From positions 1-7,979 of the forward strand of contig CAMCHA010000093.1 in assembly GCA_945874515.1 (NCBI GenBank): a DNA stretch of 7,979 nt, written 5' to 3'. Shown here piece by piece: positions 1 through 6,857 of this stretch. The position numbers and the translations under genes were made by a program. The DNA is from Asaia bogorensis (GTDB lineage Bacteria; Pseudomonadota; Alphaproteobacteria; Acetobacterales; Acetobacteraceae). Position 1 is the first letter of the stretch. The number at the start of each line of letters is the position of its first letter. The notes beneath the pieces were generated by a model. The model worked only from the letters and a program-made list of their open reading frames with translations. It was not told where the DNA came from and did no database searches.

Positions 1-498
1 CTTGGGCTTTCCGTTTTGCTCATCAGGCGCCCGGGCGATGCAACCTTCCCGAATGGTTGCCACATCGCGGAAGTGGAAATAGACCCTGAAACGGGCGAAG
101 CGCAGACCGTTGCTTATGTGGTTGTGGATGATGTCGGCACGGTGATCAATCCGCTACTGCTGAAGGGGCAGATTCATGGCGGCGTGGCGCAGGGGCTTGG
201 CCAAGTCTTTGGTGAGGATATTCGCTACGACGCCAATGGCCAGCTTTTGACCGCAAGCTTCATGGATTATCTGATGCCGCGCGCAGCGGATCTCCCGGAT
301 ATGGTGGTGAAGAGCAACCCCGTGCCAACCAAGACCAATCCGCTTGGCGTGAAAGGCGCGGGAGAAGCCGGCACGGTTGGCGCTTTGCCCGTGCTGATCA
401 ATGCCGTGGTGGATGCGCTGCGCCCGCTTGGCATCACCCATATTGAAATGCCGGCCTCACCCGAACGCATCTGGGCGGCCATTCGCGCTGCGGGTTAG
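1..498 (+). CDS. Molybdopterin-binding subunit of a xanthine dehydrogenase/CO dehydrogenase-family hydroxylase (3' end only)
   Basis: This is the C-terminal end of a large Mo-cofactor subunit of the XDH/CoxL/aldehyde oxidase family; about 600 residues lie left of the window. The sequence shows the family block TFPNGCHIAEVEIDPETGE (about 46-105), then VVVDDVGTVINP, the cofactor-contacting GQIHGGVAQGLGQ segment (about 166-204), and the active-site loop GVKGAGEAGTVGA near 346-384. The Glu at 364-366 matches the invariant Glu beside molybdenum. Such enzymes hydroxylate aldehydes, purines or other N-heterocycles, or oxidise CO, together with FAD and 2Fe-2S subunits. The substrate cannot be told from this fragment. 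The stop TAG (496-498) overlaps the stop of the convergent GTPase gene. Upstream of about base 36 the open frame (LGLSVLLIRRPG) does not look like the family, which raises the possibility of a frameshift there. Confidence 0.88.
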   Translation, partial: LGLSVLLIRRPGDATFPNGCHIAEVEIDPETGEAQTVAYVVVDDVGTVINPLLLKGQIHGGVAQGLGQVFGEDIRYDANGQLLTASFMDYLMPRAADLPDMVVKSNPVPTKTNPLGVKGAGEAGTVGALPVLINAVVDALRPLGITHIEMPASPERIWAAIRAAG

Positions 499-1460
499 CC
501 GCGCGCTTCTTCTTCCAAGGCTTCCAGCAGCCGCGTCGGCCACCATTGCGGAATGCCCTGGCCGATCAGCACCAGGCGAGAGCGCCGATCCGCCGATGGC
601 CAATCCTCCAGCCATTCGATCGGGTGCAGCACATGGCGCACGCCATGCAGTACCGCGGGTTTTTCCGGCACTTCCGCAACGCGGATGATGCCTTTCATGC
701 GCAGCAATTTCTCGCCAGCATGTTCGGCCAAGGCTTCCAGGAAAAGCGGCAGCACCACGCCGGGGATAGGGTCCTCGCGCAGAATGGAGATTGTCTCCAC
801 GCCTGCGCTGTGGCGAGCGCTGGGCGTGGCGGTCGCGTCCAGCCAATGCCGTAAGGCTTCCGGTCGGGCGGCCGAGGCAAAGAGCATATCAGGCGGAATG
901 GCACCCTGCACCGCGCGCAAGATCGGCGCACCAGGGTTTAGTTCGGCAAGCTGCGCCTCCAGTGCTGAGGTATCGGGTGCGAGATCCCTTTTACTGAGCA
1001 GCAGCCGATCCGCGAGCATGGCTTGCTGCGTGGCTTCCGGATGGCGCGCAATGGTCTCTGCCCCCAGCAGCGCATCCACCACCGTCACCACGGCCTCGAC
1101 TCGATGGCTCTCCGCAATGGTCGGATCCACCAAAAGCGTATGCAAAATAGGCGCAGGATCAGCCAGGCCCGATGTTTCGATCAGCACGCGATGATAGGTG
1201 ACAGCACCCGATCTGCGTCGTGCCGCCAAATCTATCAGGGTGCGCGCCAGATCGCCGCGTGTGGTGCAGCAGAGGCACCCATTGGCCAGGCCAAGAAGAT
1301 TTTCTTCTGAGGTTTCCAATAGTTCATGATCAAGCCCGATATCGCCCCATTCATTCACAATCACCGCGCTGCCGGCATAGGCGGGATCGCGCAATACGGA
1401 ACGCAGCAGTGTGGTCTTGCCACTACCAAGAAAGCCTGTGATGACCGAAACGGGAATCAC
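495..1460 (-). CDS. COG0523 (CobW-like) GTP-binding metallochaperone
   Basis: A 321-aa P-loop GTPase of the CobW/HypB/UreG group, family COG0523, whose members use GTP to deliver metal (Zn, Co, Ni or Fe) to target enzymes. Visible motifs are Walker A GFLGSGKTT (residues 9-17), the signature metal site GCLCCT with Cys62, Cys64 and Cys65, the switch/Walker B-like ETSGLADP (95-102), and the base-recognition SKRD (156-159, a common variant of NKxD). A CobW C-terminal domain spans about 222-320. No His-rich metal-storage tail is present. The start is GTG (1460-1458), fused to the stop of the preceding small gene as GTGA, so translation is probably coupled. It is the last gene of the amidohydrolase operon, which suggests that enzyme as client; this is inference. 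A true cobalamin-pathway CobW is unlikely because no cobalamin gene is near. Confidence 0.92.
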   Translation of the reverse strand: MIPVSVITGFLGSGKTTLLRSVLRDPAYAGSAVIVNEWGDIGLDHELLETSEENLLGLANGCLCCTTRGDLARTLIDLAARRRSGAVTYHRVLIETSGLADPAPILHTLLVDPTIAESHRVEAVVTVVDALLGAETIARHPEATQQAMLADRLLLSKRDLAPDTSALEAQLAELNPGAPILRAVQGAIPPDMLFASAARPEALRHWLDATATPSARHSAGVETISILREDPIPGVVLPLFLEALAEHAGEKLLRMKGIIRVAEVPEKPAVLHGVRHVLHPIEWLEDWPSADRRSRLVLIGQGIPQWWPTRLLEALEEEARG

Positions 1461-1741
1461 GATGGCGCCGCAACCCGTGCACGCGCCGGTTCAGCGCTGG
1501 TTGCATTCAGCGCATAACGCAGGCTGCGCAGCAGCCCCAGCATGGAAGCCGCGGGACGCCGCCGGGCTTCGCGCATCAACCACCAGCGCATCGGCGCTTC
1601 TGCCGGCAGGGCTGGCGCGACATGCAGCACCAGATCACCGACGGTGATTCTTGCGCCCGCATCAGCAATATCCACGCGCCCAGCCACGCCCCAAAGCGTC
1701 AGGCTATCGGCGATCAGGGCGCGCAGCGCGGGTGGGTTCAT
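1457..1741 (-). CDS. Small protein of unknown function between amidohydrolase and COG0523 GTPase
   Basis: A 94-aa protein starting MNPPALRALIADSL and ending AARVAAPS-like (Ala/Arg-rich). I do not recognise a family. The start is ATG 1741-1739, chosen because it forms an ATGA overlap with the amidohydrolase stop; the frame stays open to 1789, but those extra residues would lie inside the upstream gene. At the 3' end its TGA overlaps the GTG start of the GTPase gene. The sequence has a hydrophobic N-terminal helix, a stretch with alternating polar and hydrophobic residues compatible with beta strands (about residues 22-45), then a basic segment rich in Arg and Trp (MRWWLMREARRR). No signal peptide, membrane segment or Cys/His metal motif is seen. 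Its position inside a tightly coupled operon makes it a real gene and suggests a role tied to the amidohydrolase, perhaps as an accessory or assembly subunit. Confidence 0.75.
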   Translation of the reverse strand: MNPPALRALIADSLTLWGVAGRVDIADAGARITVGDLVLHVAPALPAEAPMRWWLMREARRRPAASMLGLLRSLRYALNATSAEPARARVAAPS

Positions 1742-3165
1742 ACGGCAGGCGCGGTGCGGATTTCCTGCGCAATGCGCCGCGGCAGCCATTTGCCGCCGGC
1801 GGCATCACCCACCCAACGATCATTTTCCACCATGATCTTGCCGCGCAGAATGGTCATGGCGGGCCAGGCATCCACCTGGCGCCCTTCCCAGGGCGTATAA
1901 TCGCTTTCATGCAGCGCTTCCGCGCGCACCATGCGCTTCAGCTTGGGATCAAGGATACAGATATCCGCATCCGCGCCGGCAGCAATCGCCCCTTTGCGCG
2001 GGTACATGCCCATGATCTTCGCCGCATTGGTGGAAACCGCATCCACGAATTGCCGAAGCGTAAAGCCTCGCTTGCCGACCATTTCCGTATACATCACTGC
2101 CACGCGCGGTTCCACGCCGGAATTGCCGCCGGTTGTGTCATCCACGCGCTTGCCTTGTGTTTTCACCGCCAAGGAACAGCAAAGTTCATCGGTCGCAACG
2201 CAGGAAATGGACCCATCCCGCGCGCCAGCCCACAACTCATCCTGATCCGCCTGGGATTTCAGCGATGGGTAGGTGTGATACATTTGCCCATTCGGGCGCT
2301 TATAATCTTCGCTGGTATAGAGCATGTATTGATGCAGCGATTCACCATAGATGGGCAGGCCCTTGGCGCGCGCATCGCGAATGGCGCGCACGCCATTGCC
2401 GGCGGAGACATGCATCATATAAAGTGCCGTTCCCGGCACATGTTCTGCCAGGCGCATCACACGGCGGAAGGAAAGATCTTCCGAAAGCGTATTATGCACC
2501 TCCGCCATATTCTCAAACCCTGCGCGGTTTTCGCGGAAGACCTTGGCGTACATATGCATGACAATGTCATTGTCTTCGGCGTGGATAACACCAAGTCCGC
2601 CCTTGCGCGATAGCACCTGAAACACTTCCCAGATATCGCCAAAATCCACCATGCGGCCCTTGCGGGAAGGTGTGATATCCGTTGTGAAGATTTTCGTGGT
2701 GGCGTGGCCGGCTTCAATCGCCTCCCCCAATTGCGCAGGGATATCGGGCGGCAAATCGCCTTCCACCATGATATGATAGGCGTAATCGCACGGGCAGCCA
2801 TCGGCCTTCCAAGCTGCTTCCCGTTCCGCAATGGCGCCTTCGATGGTTTTGCCATGGGTCCAGCGCACGAAATCCAAAATGCTGGTGGTGCCGCCATAAA
2901 GCGCAGCGCGGCCCACCACGGATGCGCCTTGGGTTTGTTCCAACGTACCACCCGGCCCGGGAATTGGCCAAAGACAATGCGTGTGCGGGTCAATGCCGCC
3001 AGGCATCACGATGCTATCGCCAGCTTCCACCACGCGCGCGCCGGGCGGCGTGGGCAGGCTGCCCGGCGCGGCAATGGCGACGATCTTTTCCCCTACAATG
3101 CCGATTTCCGCCGGGCCGATAGAATACGGCGTGACGATACAATTGCCCTTGATCACCAAATCCAT
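1738..3165 (-). CDS. Dihydropyrimidinase/D-hydantoinase-like cyclic amidohydrolase
   Basis: A 475-aa amidohydrolase-superfamily enzyme, full length for the dihydropyrimidinase/hydantoinase family, which opens cyclic amide rings (dihydropyrimidines, 5-substituted hydantoins) with a binuclear metal centre. All expected ligands are visible: H61 and H63 in PGGIDPHTHC, the presumed carbamylated K158 in TTKIFTTDI, H195 in VIHAEDND, H252 in MMHVSAGNG, and catalytic D326 in ATDELCC. The conserved TTGGNSGVEPR (344-354) and the C-terminal KGAIAAGADADICILDP are also present. Two spots differ from classical hydantoinases: the substrate-contacting Tyr a few residues after the carbamyl-Lys is Asp (D163), and TDHCP has become TDELC. 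The real substrate may therefore differ. ATG is preceded by AAGGG 7 bases upstream. It heads an operon with the unknown small protein (ATGA overlap) and the GTPase. PGAP-style naming would be hydA; I leave the symbol blank because of the substitutions. Confidence 0.9.
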   Translation of the reverse strand: MDLVIKGNCIVTPYSIGPAEIGIVGEKIVAIAAPGSLPTPPGARVVEAGDSIVMPGGIDPHTHCLWPIPGPGGTLEQTQGASVVGRAALYGGTTSILDFVRWTHGKTIEGAIAEREAAWKADGCPCDYAYHIMVEGDLPPDIPAQLGEAIEAGHATTKIFTTDITPSRKGRMVDFGDIWEVFQVLSRKGGLGVIHAEDNDIVMHMYAKVFRENRAGFENMAEVHNTLSEDLSFRRVMRLAEHVPGTALYMMHVSAGNGVRAIRDARAKGLPIYGESLHQYMLYTSEDYKRPNGQMYHTYPSLKSQADQDELWAGARDGSISCVATDELCCSLAVKTQGKRVDDTTGGNSGVEPRVAVMYTEMVGKRGFTLRQFVDAVSTNAAKIMGMYPRKGAIAAGADADICILDPKLKRMVRAEALHESDYTPWEGRQVDAWPAMTILRGKIMVENDRWVGDAAGGKWLPRRIAQEIRTAPAV

Positions 3166-3172
3166 GGCAATA

Positions 3173-3177
3173 CCCTT
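3173..3177 (-). promoter_or_regulatory. Ribosome binding site of the amidohydrolase gene
   Basis: AAGGG on the minus strand, 7 bases before the ATG at 3165. It supports that start codon. Confidence 0.6.
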
Positions 3178-3208
3178 GCCTGGCGCGTGCTTGCGCCTTC
3201 GGGGGGAA

Positions 3209-3235
3209 GCCTAAACCCAAATTGGTGGTTTAGGC
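3209..3235 (-). terminator. Hairpin downstream of the SlyB-like gene, possible terminator
   Basis: A perfect 9-bp inverted repeat (GCCTAAACC, 9-base loop, GGTTTAGGC) begins 12 bases after the stop codon of the lipoprotein gene and lies within the 82-base gap before the amidohydrolase gene. No T-run follows on the minus strand; a second small CTTC/GAAG stem over a G/C run sits directly next to it (3197-3209). It could be a terminator, an attenuating or stabilising mRNA structure, or an operator for the operon downstream. Confidence 0.5.
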
Positions 3236-3247
3236 CAACATCAGGCA

Positions 3248-3721
3248 TCAGCGCGGCGGTGGCGCCGTGCCTGGCACCTCACGCGAAAGGCGCGCGCGAT
3301 CGGTTTCAGTGACCATCACGCGCTCACCCACTTGCAGGCCAAGCTCATTGGTCTGGGTGATCACGCGTTCACTGCCTGAATCGGGGCGGATGATGAATTC
3401 CATCGCCTCACCGCTCGTGGCGCCTTGTTCGATGGCGCCGCCGGCAAGGCCGCCTGCGAGCGCCCCAACCACGCCACCCACCGTGCGCGCGCGCCAATCG
3501 CCGCCAATGGTGCTGCCCAAAAAGCCGCCGCCGACCCCACCCGCGATAGGGCCGATGCCGCTGCGTGAGCCACTGACCGTGATGGGGCGCATGGCGATGA
3601 TCGTGCCACGATAGACAGTGCCCTGGATGCCGAGCGCCTGACGTTCGACAGACGTGTTCGTTTGTGGCGCACAGGCTGTAACGCCTAAGGCCAGCAGGAT
3701 CATGGGCAGGCGAAGAAGCAT
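3248..3721 (-). CDS. SlyB-like glycine-zipper outer-membrane lipoprotein
   Basis: A 157-aa lipoprotein. The start MLLRLPMILLALGVTAC gives a short lipoprotein signal peptide with a lipobox VTAC, so Cys17 would be the lipidated N-terminus. After it come GTVYRGTIIAMRPITV (about 34-49) and a long Gly-rich double segment (about 55-99, with repeats such as AGGVGGGFLGSTIGGDW and VGGVVGALAGGLAGGAIEQG), the glycine-zipper 2TM/17-kDa surface antigen domain. A C-terminal beta-rich part follows, with a LQVGERV motif near 129-135. This architecture is that of SlyB/Pcp outer-membrane proteins, thought to support envelope integrity. The open frame extends to 3838, but the ATG at 3721 has AGGAG 8 bases upstream and gives a proper signal peptide, so the longer form is rejected. 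A 144-base gap upstream suggests its own promoter. Confidence 0.88.
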   Translation of the reverse strand: MLLRLPMILLALGVTACAPQTNTSVERQALGIQGTVYRGTIIAMRPITVSGSRSGIGPIAGGVGGGFLGSTIGGDWRARTVGGVVGALAGGLAGGAIEQGATSGEAMEFIIRPDSGSERVITQTNELGLQVGERVMVTETDRARLSREVPGTAPPPR

Positions 3722-3729
3722 GGACGTGT

Positions 3730-3734
3730 CTCCT
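3730..3734 (-). promoter_or_regulatory. Ribosome binding site of the SlyB-like gene (decides the start)
   Basis: AGGAG on the minus strand, 8 bases before the ATG at 3721. It selects the start that yields a lipoprotein signal peptide rather than the longer open frame. Confidence 0.75.
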
Positions 3735-3865
3735 GTATCAGGGGCGCAAGAACAGCGCTGGAACAAGTCAGCCGCAAACTTTTCAGGAACTCCGGCGCTC
3801 TTCACCCCTTTATGACACGAAGCTTCGCATGATTCCATGGCGCGATGATGGCAAAAAGGCTGATC

Positions 3866-4666
3866 TCATGGCGCCGGCAGAACCGCATCCGTGCGCCCCA
3901 TCAGGCGGTAGGCAACCAAGCCAAGCCATTCGCGAAAGCCCCATTCGAATTGACCAAGCCGTTCCGGAAAGGGCGCATCATACATGGCGGCGACGCTATG
4001 CCCGGTGCGGTAATTTACTGGCCAGGCAATGATTCCGGGCCAGCCGGCCTTGCGGAATACCCCCATGGCGCGGGGCATATGGCTGGCCGAGGTGACCAGC
4101 AGCCAGACCTCATCGGGTTTGGGCTGCACCAAATCCCGCGTCAGCACCGCATTTTGATGCGTATTGCGCGCTTCAGCCTCATAGATCACGCGCGGCCCTG
4201 AAAGCCCGAGGCTTTCAAATAATTGCCGGGCCACATCGGCTTCGGTCAGCCCACCATACACAAAGGAACCCTGGCCACCGGTAAAGACAATGCGCGCATT
4301 GGGAAAACGCCGCGCGAGTGCCACTGTTTCCGTCATGCGCTCAGCCGCACCATTGATGGCGGGGATGCCGCGCGCATCGGTGATATTCTGATCCACCGCG
4401 CCCCCTAGCACCACAATGCCATCAACGCGCGCGGGCGCTTCAGCTGGGCGCGGGAAGCGGTCTTCCAAGGGCAGTAGAATGAATTGGCTGATGGGCGTGG
4501 CGATGAGCAGAAAAAAGAAGGTCAGGCAGGCCAAGACTAGCCAGCGGCCGAAGCGGCGTCCGCGCCAAATCAGGGCAAGACCTAACGCGCCGACCAGCAG
4601 CGCAAAATGGCCCGGCCGCGCCGGAAACCACAGTATTTTCGAGATTATGAACGCAAAATCGGTCAT
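3866..4666 (-). CDS. YdcF/ElyC/SanA family (DUF218) membrane protein
   Basis: A 266-aa protein with two N-terminal hydrophobic segments (about residues 20-36 and 42-63) followed by a soluble DUF218 domain. Domain motifs are VDGIVVLGGAVD (about 81-92), IVFTGGQG (126-133), the EARNTHQNA block (about 165-173) that matches the ENTxxNA signature, and TSASHMPRAMGVF (about 192-204). The family includes SanA, ElyC and YdcF, linked to envelope biogenesis and the peptidoglycan/undecaprenyl-phosphate economy; the enzymatic reaction is not settled. The soluble domain probably faces the periplasm. I chose ATG 4666; a TTG 12 bases further up is possible but less likely. There is no strong ribosome binding site. 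It lies between a MarR-type regulator and an outer-membrane lipoprotein, with separate gaps of about 100 and 144 bases, so co-transcription is uncertain. Confidence 0.88.
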   Translation of the reverse strand: MTDFAFIISKILWFPARPGHFALLVGALGLALIWRGRRFGRWLVLACLTFFFLLIATPISQFILLPLEDRFPRPAEAPARVDGIVVLGGAVDQNITDARGIPAINGAAERMTETVALARRFPNARIVFTGGQGSFVYGGLTEADVARQLFESLGLSGPRVIYEAEARNTHQNAVLTRDLVQPKPDEVWLLVTSASHMPRAMGVFRKAGWPGIIAWPVNYRTGHSVAAMYDAPFPERLGQFEWGFREWLGLVAYRLMGRTDAVLPAP

Positions 4667-4729
4667 GACAGGGCCCAAACGGCGCGGTCACTGCCAGAGC
4701 AGCGCCGCGCCGGCCTGTCAAGCGAAGGG

Positions 4730-4758
4730 CGGTCCGGGCGCAATGAGGCCCGGCACCG
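4730..4758 (-). terminator. Hairpin after the MarR-type gene, possible terminator
   Basis: On the minus strand, CGGT-G-CCGGGC, an 8-base loop and GCCCGGACCG form a 10-bp GC-rich stem with one bulged base, about 10 bases after the stop of the regulator gene. No clear T-run follows, which is common for terminators in GC-rich alphaproteobacteria. Confidence 0.5.
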
Positions 4759-4767
4759 CTTGCGCAA

Positions 4768-5145
4768 TTACTTGCGGTTACCTTCGGCCTTCGCCGCTTC
4801 ATTCACGCGCTGTTCAGCCGCCAGGATGGTATTGCGCAATTCCCGCATGAAGGCGTTACCCTTCGGCGTGCGCTGCACCAATACGGAACGCCGATCCGAA
4901 GGATCTGGCTTGCGGCGCGCAAGATCATGATCACCCAGGCGGTCCAGCGCGCGGGTGATGGCGGGCTTGGAAACATTCAGCTTCGCCGCCAAGCCGCGCA
5001 CCGTATGCGGGCCATCAGCCAGGTAGCTGATCAGCATCACCCCAAGCTGGCGGGATGACAGATCATTGGTATCGCGGCGCACCAGGGTCACGATCGTTTC
5101 CTGTAAGACCTTGACCAGGTGCTCTGAGCCATTGTTGTTAGCCAT
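4768..5145 (-). CDS. MarR-type winged-helix transcriptional regulator
   Basis: A 125-aa protein, slightly short for MarR (usually about 140-150). The winged helix-turn-helix is clear: RQLGVMLISYLADGPHTV, the recognition-helix region LNVSKPAITRALDRL (about 56-70), and the wing with DPSDRRSVLVQRTPKG (81-96). The short N- and C-terminal helices should form the dimer interface. The open frame runs upstream to 5244, but ATG 5145 has an excellent AAGGAAG 6 bases upstream and gives the natural MANNNGSEHL start, so the longer form is rejected. The ligand and targets are unknown. The 122-base gap from the aminopeptidase gene includes a TACAAT hexamer (minus strand, upstream of the start) that may be a -10 element. 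Autoregulation and control of the neighbouring envelope genes are plausible but not shown. Confidence 0.9.
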   Translation of the reverse strand: MANNNGSEHLVKVLQETIVTLVRRDTNDLSSRQLGVMLISYLADGPHTVRGLAAKLNVSKPAITRALDRLGDHDLARRKPDPSDRRSVLVQRTPKGNAFMRELRNTILAAEQRVNEAAKAEGNRK

Positions 5146-5150
5146 TGTAA

Positions 5151-5158
5151 TCTTCCTT
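5151..5158 (-). promoter_or_regulatory. Ribosome binding site of the MarR-type gene (decides the start)
   Basis: AAGGAAGA on the minus strand lies just before the ATG at 5145 with about 6 bases of spacing, favouring the 125-aa form over the longer frame. Confidence 0.75.
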
Positions 5159-5267
5159 TTGCGTGTAACTGACCTAGACCATTTCTCAGCCGGTACTTTT
5201 TCATTGCGACCATGAAAGCAATTGTAGATCGCTTCTTGCCGCAATCCGGTTTCACGAAAGGTTCATA

Positions 5268-6635
5268 TCACATTCCTCTCCTGAAATCACGTAGCATTGT
5301 GAAGATGGCACGTGCTGCCTGTGCTTCGCCACCCTCGGGCCGACCGGGGCGTGTAGAATCATTCCAGGCATAGACATCAAGATGTGCCCAAGGCTGATTT
5401 TCGGGCACAAAACGACGCAGAAATAGCGCGGCGGTTACCGCGCCAGCCATCGGTTTCTGTGAAACATTGGAAAGATCCGCGAAGGGGCTATCAAGCCAGG
5501 AATCATATCCATCATGTAACGGCAGCCGCCAAAGCGGGTCCTGTACGGCCGAGCCGGCCGCCAAAAGCCGTTCCGATAGAGCATCATCATTGCTGAAAAG
5601 CGCAGGTAAGTCAGGGCCAAGCGCTACCCTCGCCGCGCCGGTCAGCGTGGCGGCGTCCAAGATCATGGCGGGGTTTTGCTCAGCCGCGAATTGTAACAGA
5701 TCGCACAAGACCAACCTTCCTTCAGCGTCGGTATTGCCGATTTCAACGCGCAGCCCTTTGCGCGAGCGCAAAACATCCATGGGACGCATCGCGTTACCGG
5801 ATACGGCGTTCTCCACCGCGCCGATCAGCACCAATAGGCGAAGCGGCAGCTTGGCGCGCATGACCATTTCCGCCACCGCCAGCATCACCGCGGCACCACC
5901 CATATCCTTCTTCATCCGCAGCATGGCGGCTGAAGGTTTGAGGTCCAGCCCACCGGTATCGAAACAAACGCCCTTGCCGCAGAGCGCAACAAGTGGGCCA
6001 TTCACATCACCTTCCCAGCGCAGCACGGCCAAATGGGGCGCACGCGGGCTGCCTGCGCCAACCGCAGCCATGCAGGGAAAACCTTCCGACAACGCCTCAC
6101 CGGTAATGATCTCGGCACGCCCACCATGGCGCTGGGCAAGCGCGGCAGCGGCTTCTGCCAATTGCTGCGGCCCCAATTCACCTGCGGGCGCATTGATCAA
6201 ATCTCGCGCAGCGCAAATGGCTTCGGCCATCATCACCGCATTTTCGGTGCCAGCTGGCAGCGCCAATTCAGCCGGAGCACGTTGGGGCTGCTTGTGGCGC
6301 AACCAACGATAGGCGCCCAAATGCCAGCCGAGCACCGCATGTGCGGGATCAACATCATCCGAGACGAGATGCCAACGACTTCCGGCAGGCAGTGCCCAGG
6401 GCGCAGCGCCGAAATTCCATGGCGAGGTTGTCTTTCCAATGCCGACCATGGCGCCAACCAAACCATCCGCACCGGGAATAAGTGCGACGTCGCCAGGCTT
6501 GGCGGTAAAGCCTGAGGCACGCAGAAATGCTGCTGAAGCATCCGCCAGGGTCGCCAGAAATGCAGGTAACTGAGCCACGTTGAGCGCGTGCAATGGCAGG
6601 GACGACATTCTTTCAAGCGGCTTGGCCTCAGCCAT
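5268..6635 (-). CDS. M17 (leucyl aminopeptidase) family metallopeptidase
   Basis: A 455-aa cytosolic dizinc/dimanganese aminopeptidase that removes N-terminal residues from peptides; the family usually forms hexamers. The catalytic domain contains GKGVCFDTGGLDLKP (220-234), MKKDMGGAA (241-249) and the signature NTDAEGRL (301-308). By alignment with bovine leucine aminopeptidase the metal ligands are K221, D226, D244, D303 and E305, and the catalytic residues are K233 and R307; all are present. The N-terminal domain is short and divergent, as in many alphaproteobacterial PepA/PepB-like members. ATG 6635 has GGAG 6 bases upstream; a TTG one codon further up is not preferred. It is divergently placed from the repeat-peptide/oxygenase module across an AT-rich gap. 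A role in trimming a peptide product is conceivable, but a housekeeping role in peptide turnover is more likely. Confidence 0.93.
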   Translation of the reverse strand: MAEAKPLERMSSLPLHALNVAQLPAFLATLADASAAFLRASGFTAKPGDVALIPGADGLVGAMVGIGKTTSPWNFGAAPWALPAGSRWHLVSDDVDPAHAVLGWHLGAYRWLRHKQPQRAPAELALPAGTENAVMMAEAICAARDLINAPAGELGPQQLAEAAAALAQRHGGRAEIITGEALSEGFPCMAAVGAGSPRAPHLAVLRWEGDVNGPLVALCGKGVCFDTGGLDLKPSAAMLRMKKDMGGAAVMLAVAEMVMRAKLPLRLLVLIGAVENAVSGNAMRPMDVLRSRKGLRVEIGNTDAEGRLVLCDLLQFAAEQNPAMILDAATLTGAARVALGPDLPALFSNDDALSERLLAAGSAVQDPLWRLPLHDGYDSWLDSPFADLSNVSQKPMAGAVTAALFLRRFVPENQPWAHLDVYAWNDSTRPGRPEGGEAQAARAIFTMLRDFRRGM

Positions 6636-6640
6636 CAATT

Positions 6641-6645
6641 TCTCC
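6641..6645 (-). promoter_or_regulatory. Ribosome binding site of the M17 peptidase gene
   Basis: GGAGA on the minus strand, with its GGAG core 6 bases before the ATG at 6635. It supports that start over the TTG one codon upstream. Confidence 0.6.
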
Positions 6646-6675
6646 GTTCTCGGTCACGTCAACGCGCGTGGGCCG

Positions 6676-6704
6676 AATAGAGCTCTTAATCTGCCCCTTC
6701 GCAA
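6676..6704 (-). promoter_or_regulatory. Possible promoter of the M17 peptidase gene
   Basis: On the minus strand TTGCGA (6704-6699) is followed after 17 bases by TCTATT (6681-6676). Both boxes are only partial matches to sigma-70 consensus. The position, about 40 bases before the start codon, is reasonable. This is a guess by eye. Confidence 0.25.
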
Positions 6705-6828
6705 GACAAAGATCAATTTAGGGCGCCACAAATATTAGCCAAAAATATATTATTAAATAATAAGAATGAGTAAAAAAGCCTGTTCGACTTTGAAGAATGA
6801 TGGGAATTGTGCCCCCCTTTCCATGTTG

Positions 6829-6857
6829 TTGATGAAATTTTCTTCACTTTTTATTGA
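6829..6857 (+). promoter_or_regulatory. Possible promoter of the repeat-peptide/oxygenase module
   Basis: TTGATG (6829-6834), a 17-base spacer and TATTGA (6852-6857) lie about 55 bases before the peptide ATG. The -35 is good and the -10 is weak. Assigned by eye only. Confidence 0.25.

Noticed and set aside
1651..2613. Long plus-strand open frame of 320 codons
   Set aside because: It is a shadow of the amidohydrolase gene on the other strand. Its protein is His/Arg/Ala-rich with no family motif, as expected for antisense of GC-rich coding DNA.
3818..3827. Perfect 10-bp palindrome CGAAGCTTCG in the lipoprotein upstream gap
   Set aside because: Arms do not extend, there is no loop for a hairpin, and a single 10-bp palindrome can occur by chance; too weak to call an operator.
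3722..3838. N-terminal extension of the lipoprotein frame to 3838
   Set aside because: It would bury the signal peptide and lipobox inside the protein. The ATG at 3721 has a clear AGGAG at good spacing.
5146..5244. N-terminal extension of the MarR-type frame to 5244
   Set aside because: The extra residues do not look like the family, and a strong AAGGAAG precedes the ATG at 5145.
5222..5245. Possible inverted repeat ATCGC...GCAAT upstream of the MarR-type gene as autoregulatory operator
   Set aside because: Arms of 5 bp with a mismatch are not enough to support an operator call.
5467..6312. Plus-strand open frame of 281 codons opposite the peptidase
   Set aside because: Ser/Ala/Arg-rich nonsense composition; the opposite strand encodes a peptidase with all catalytic motifs.
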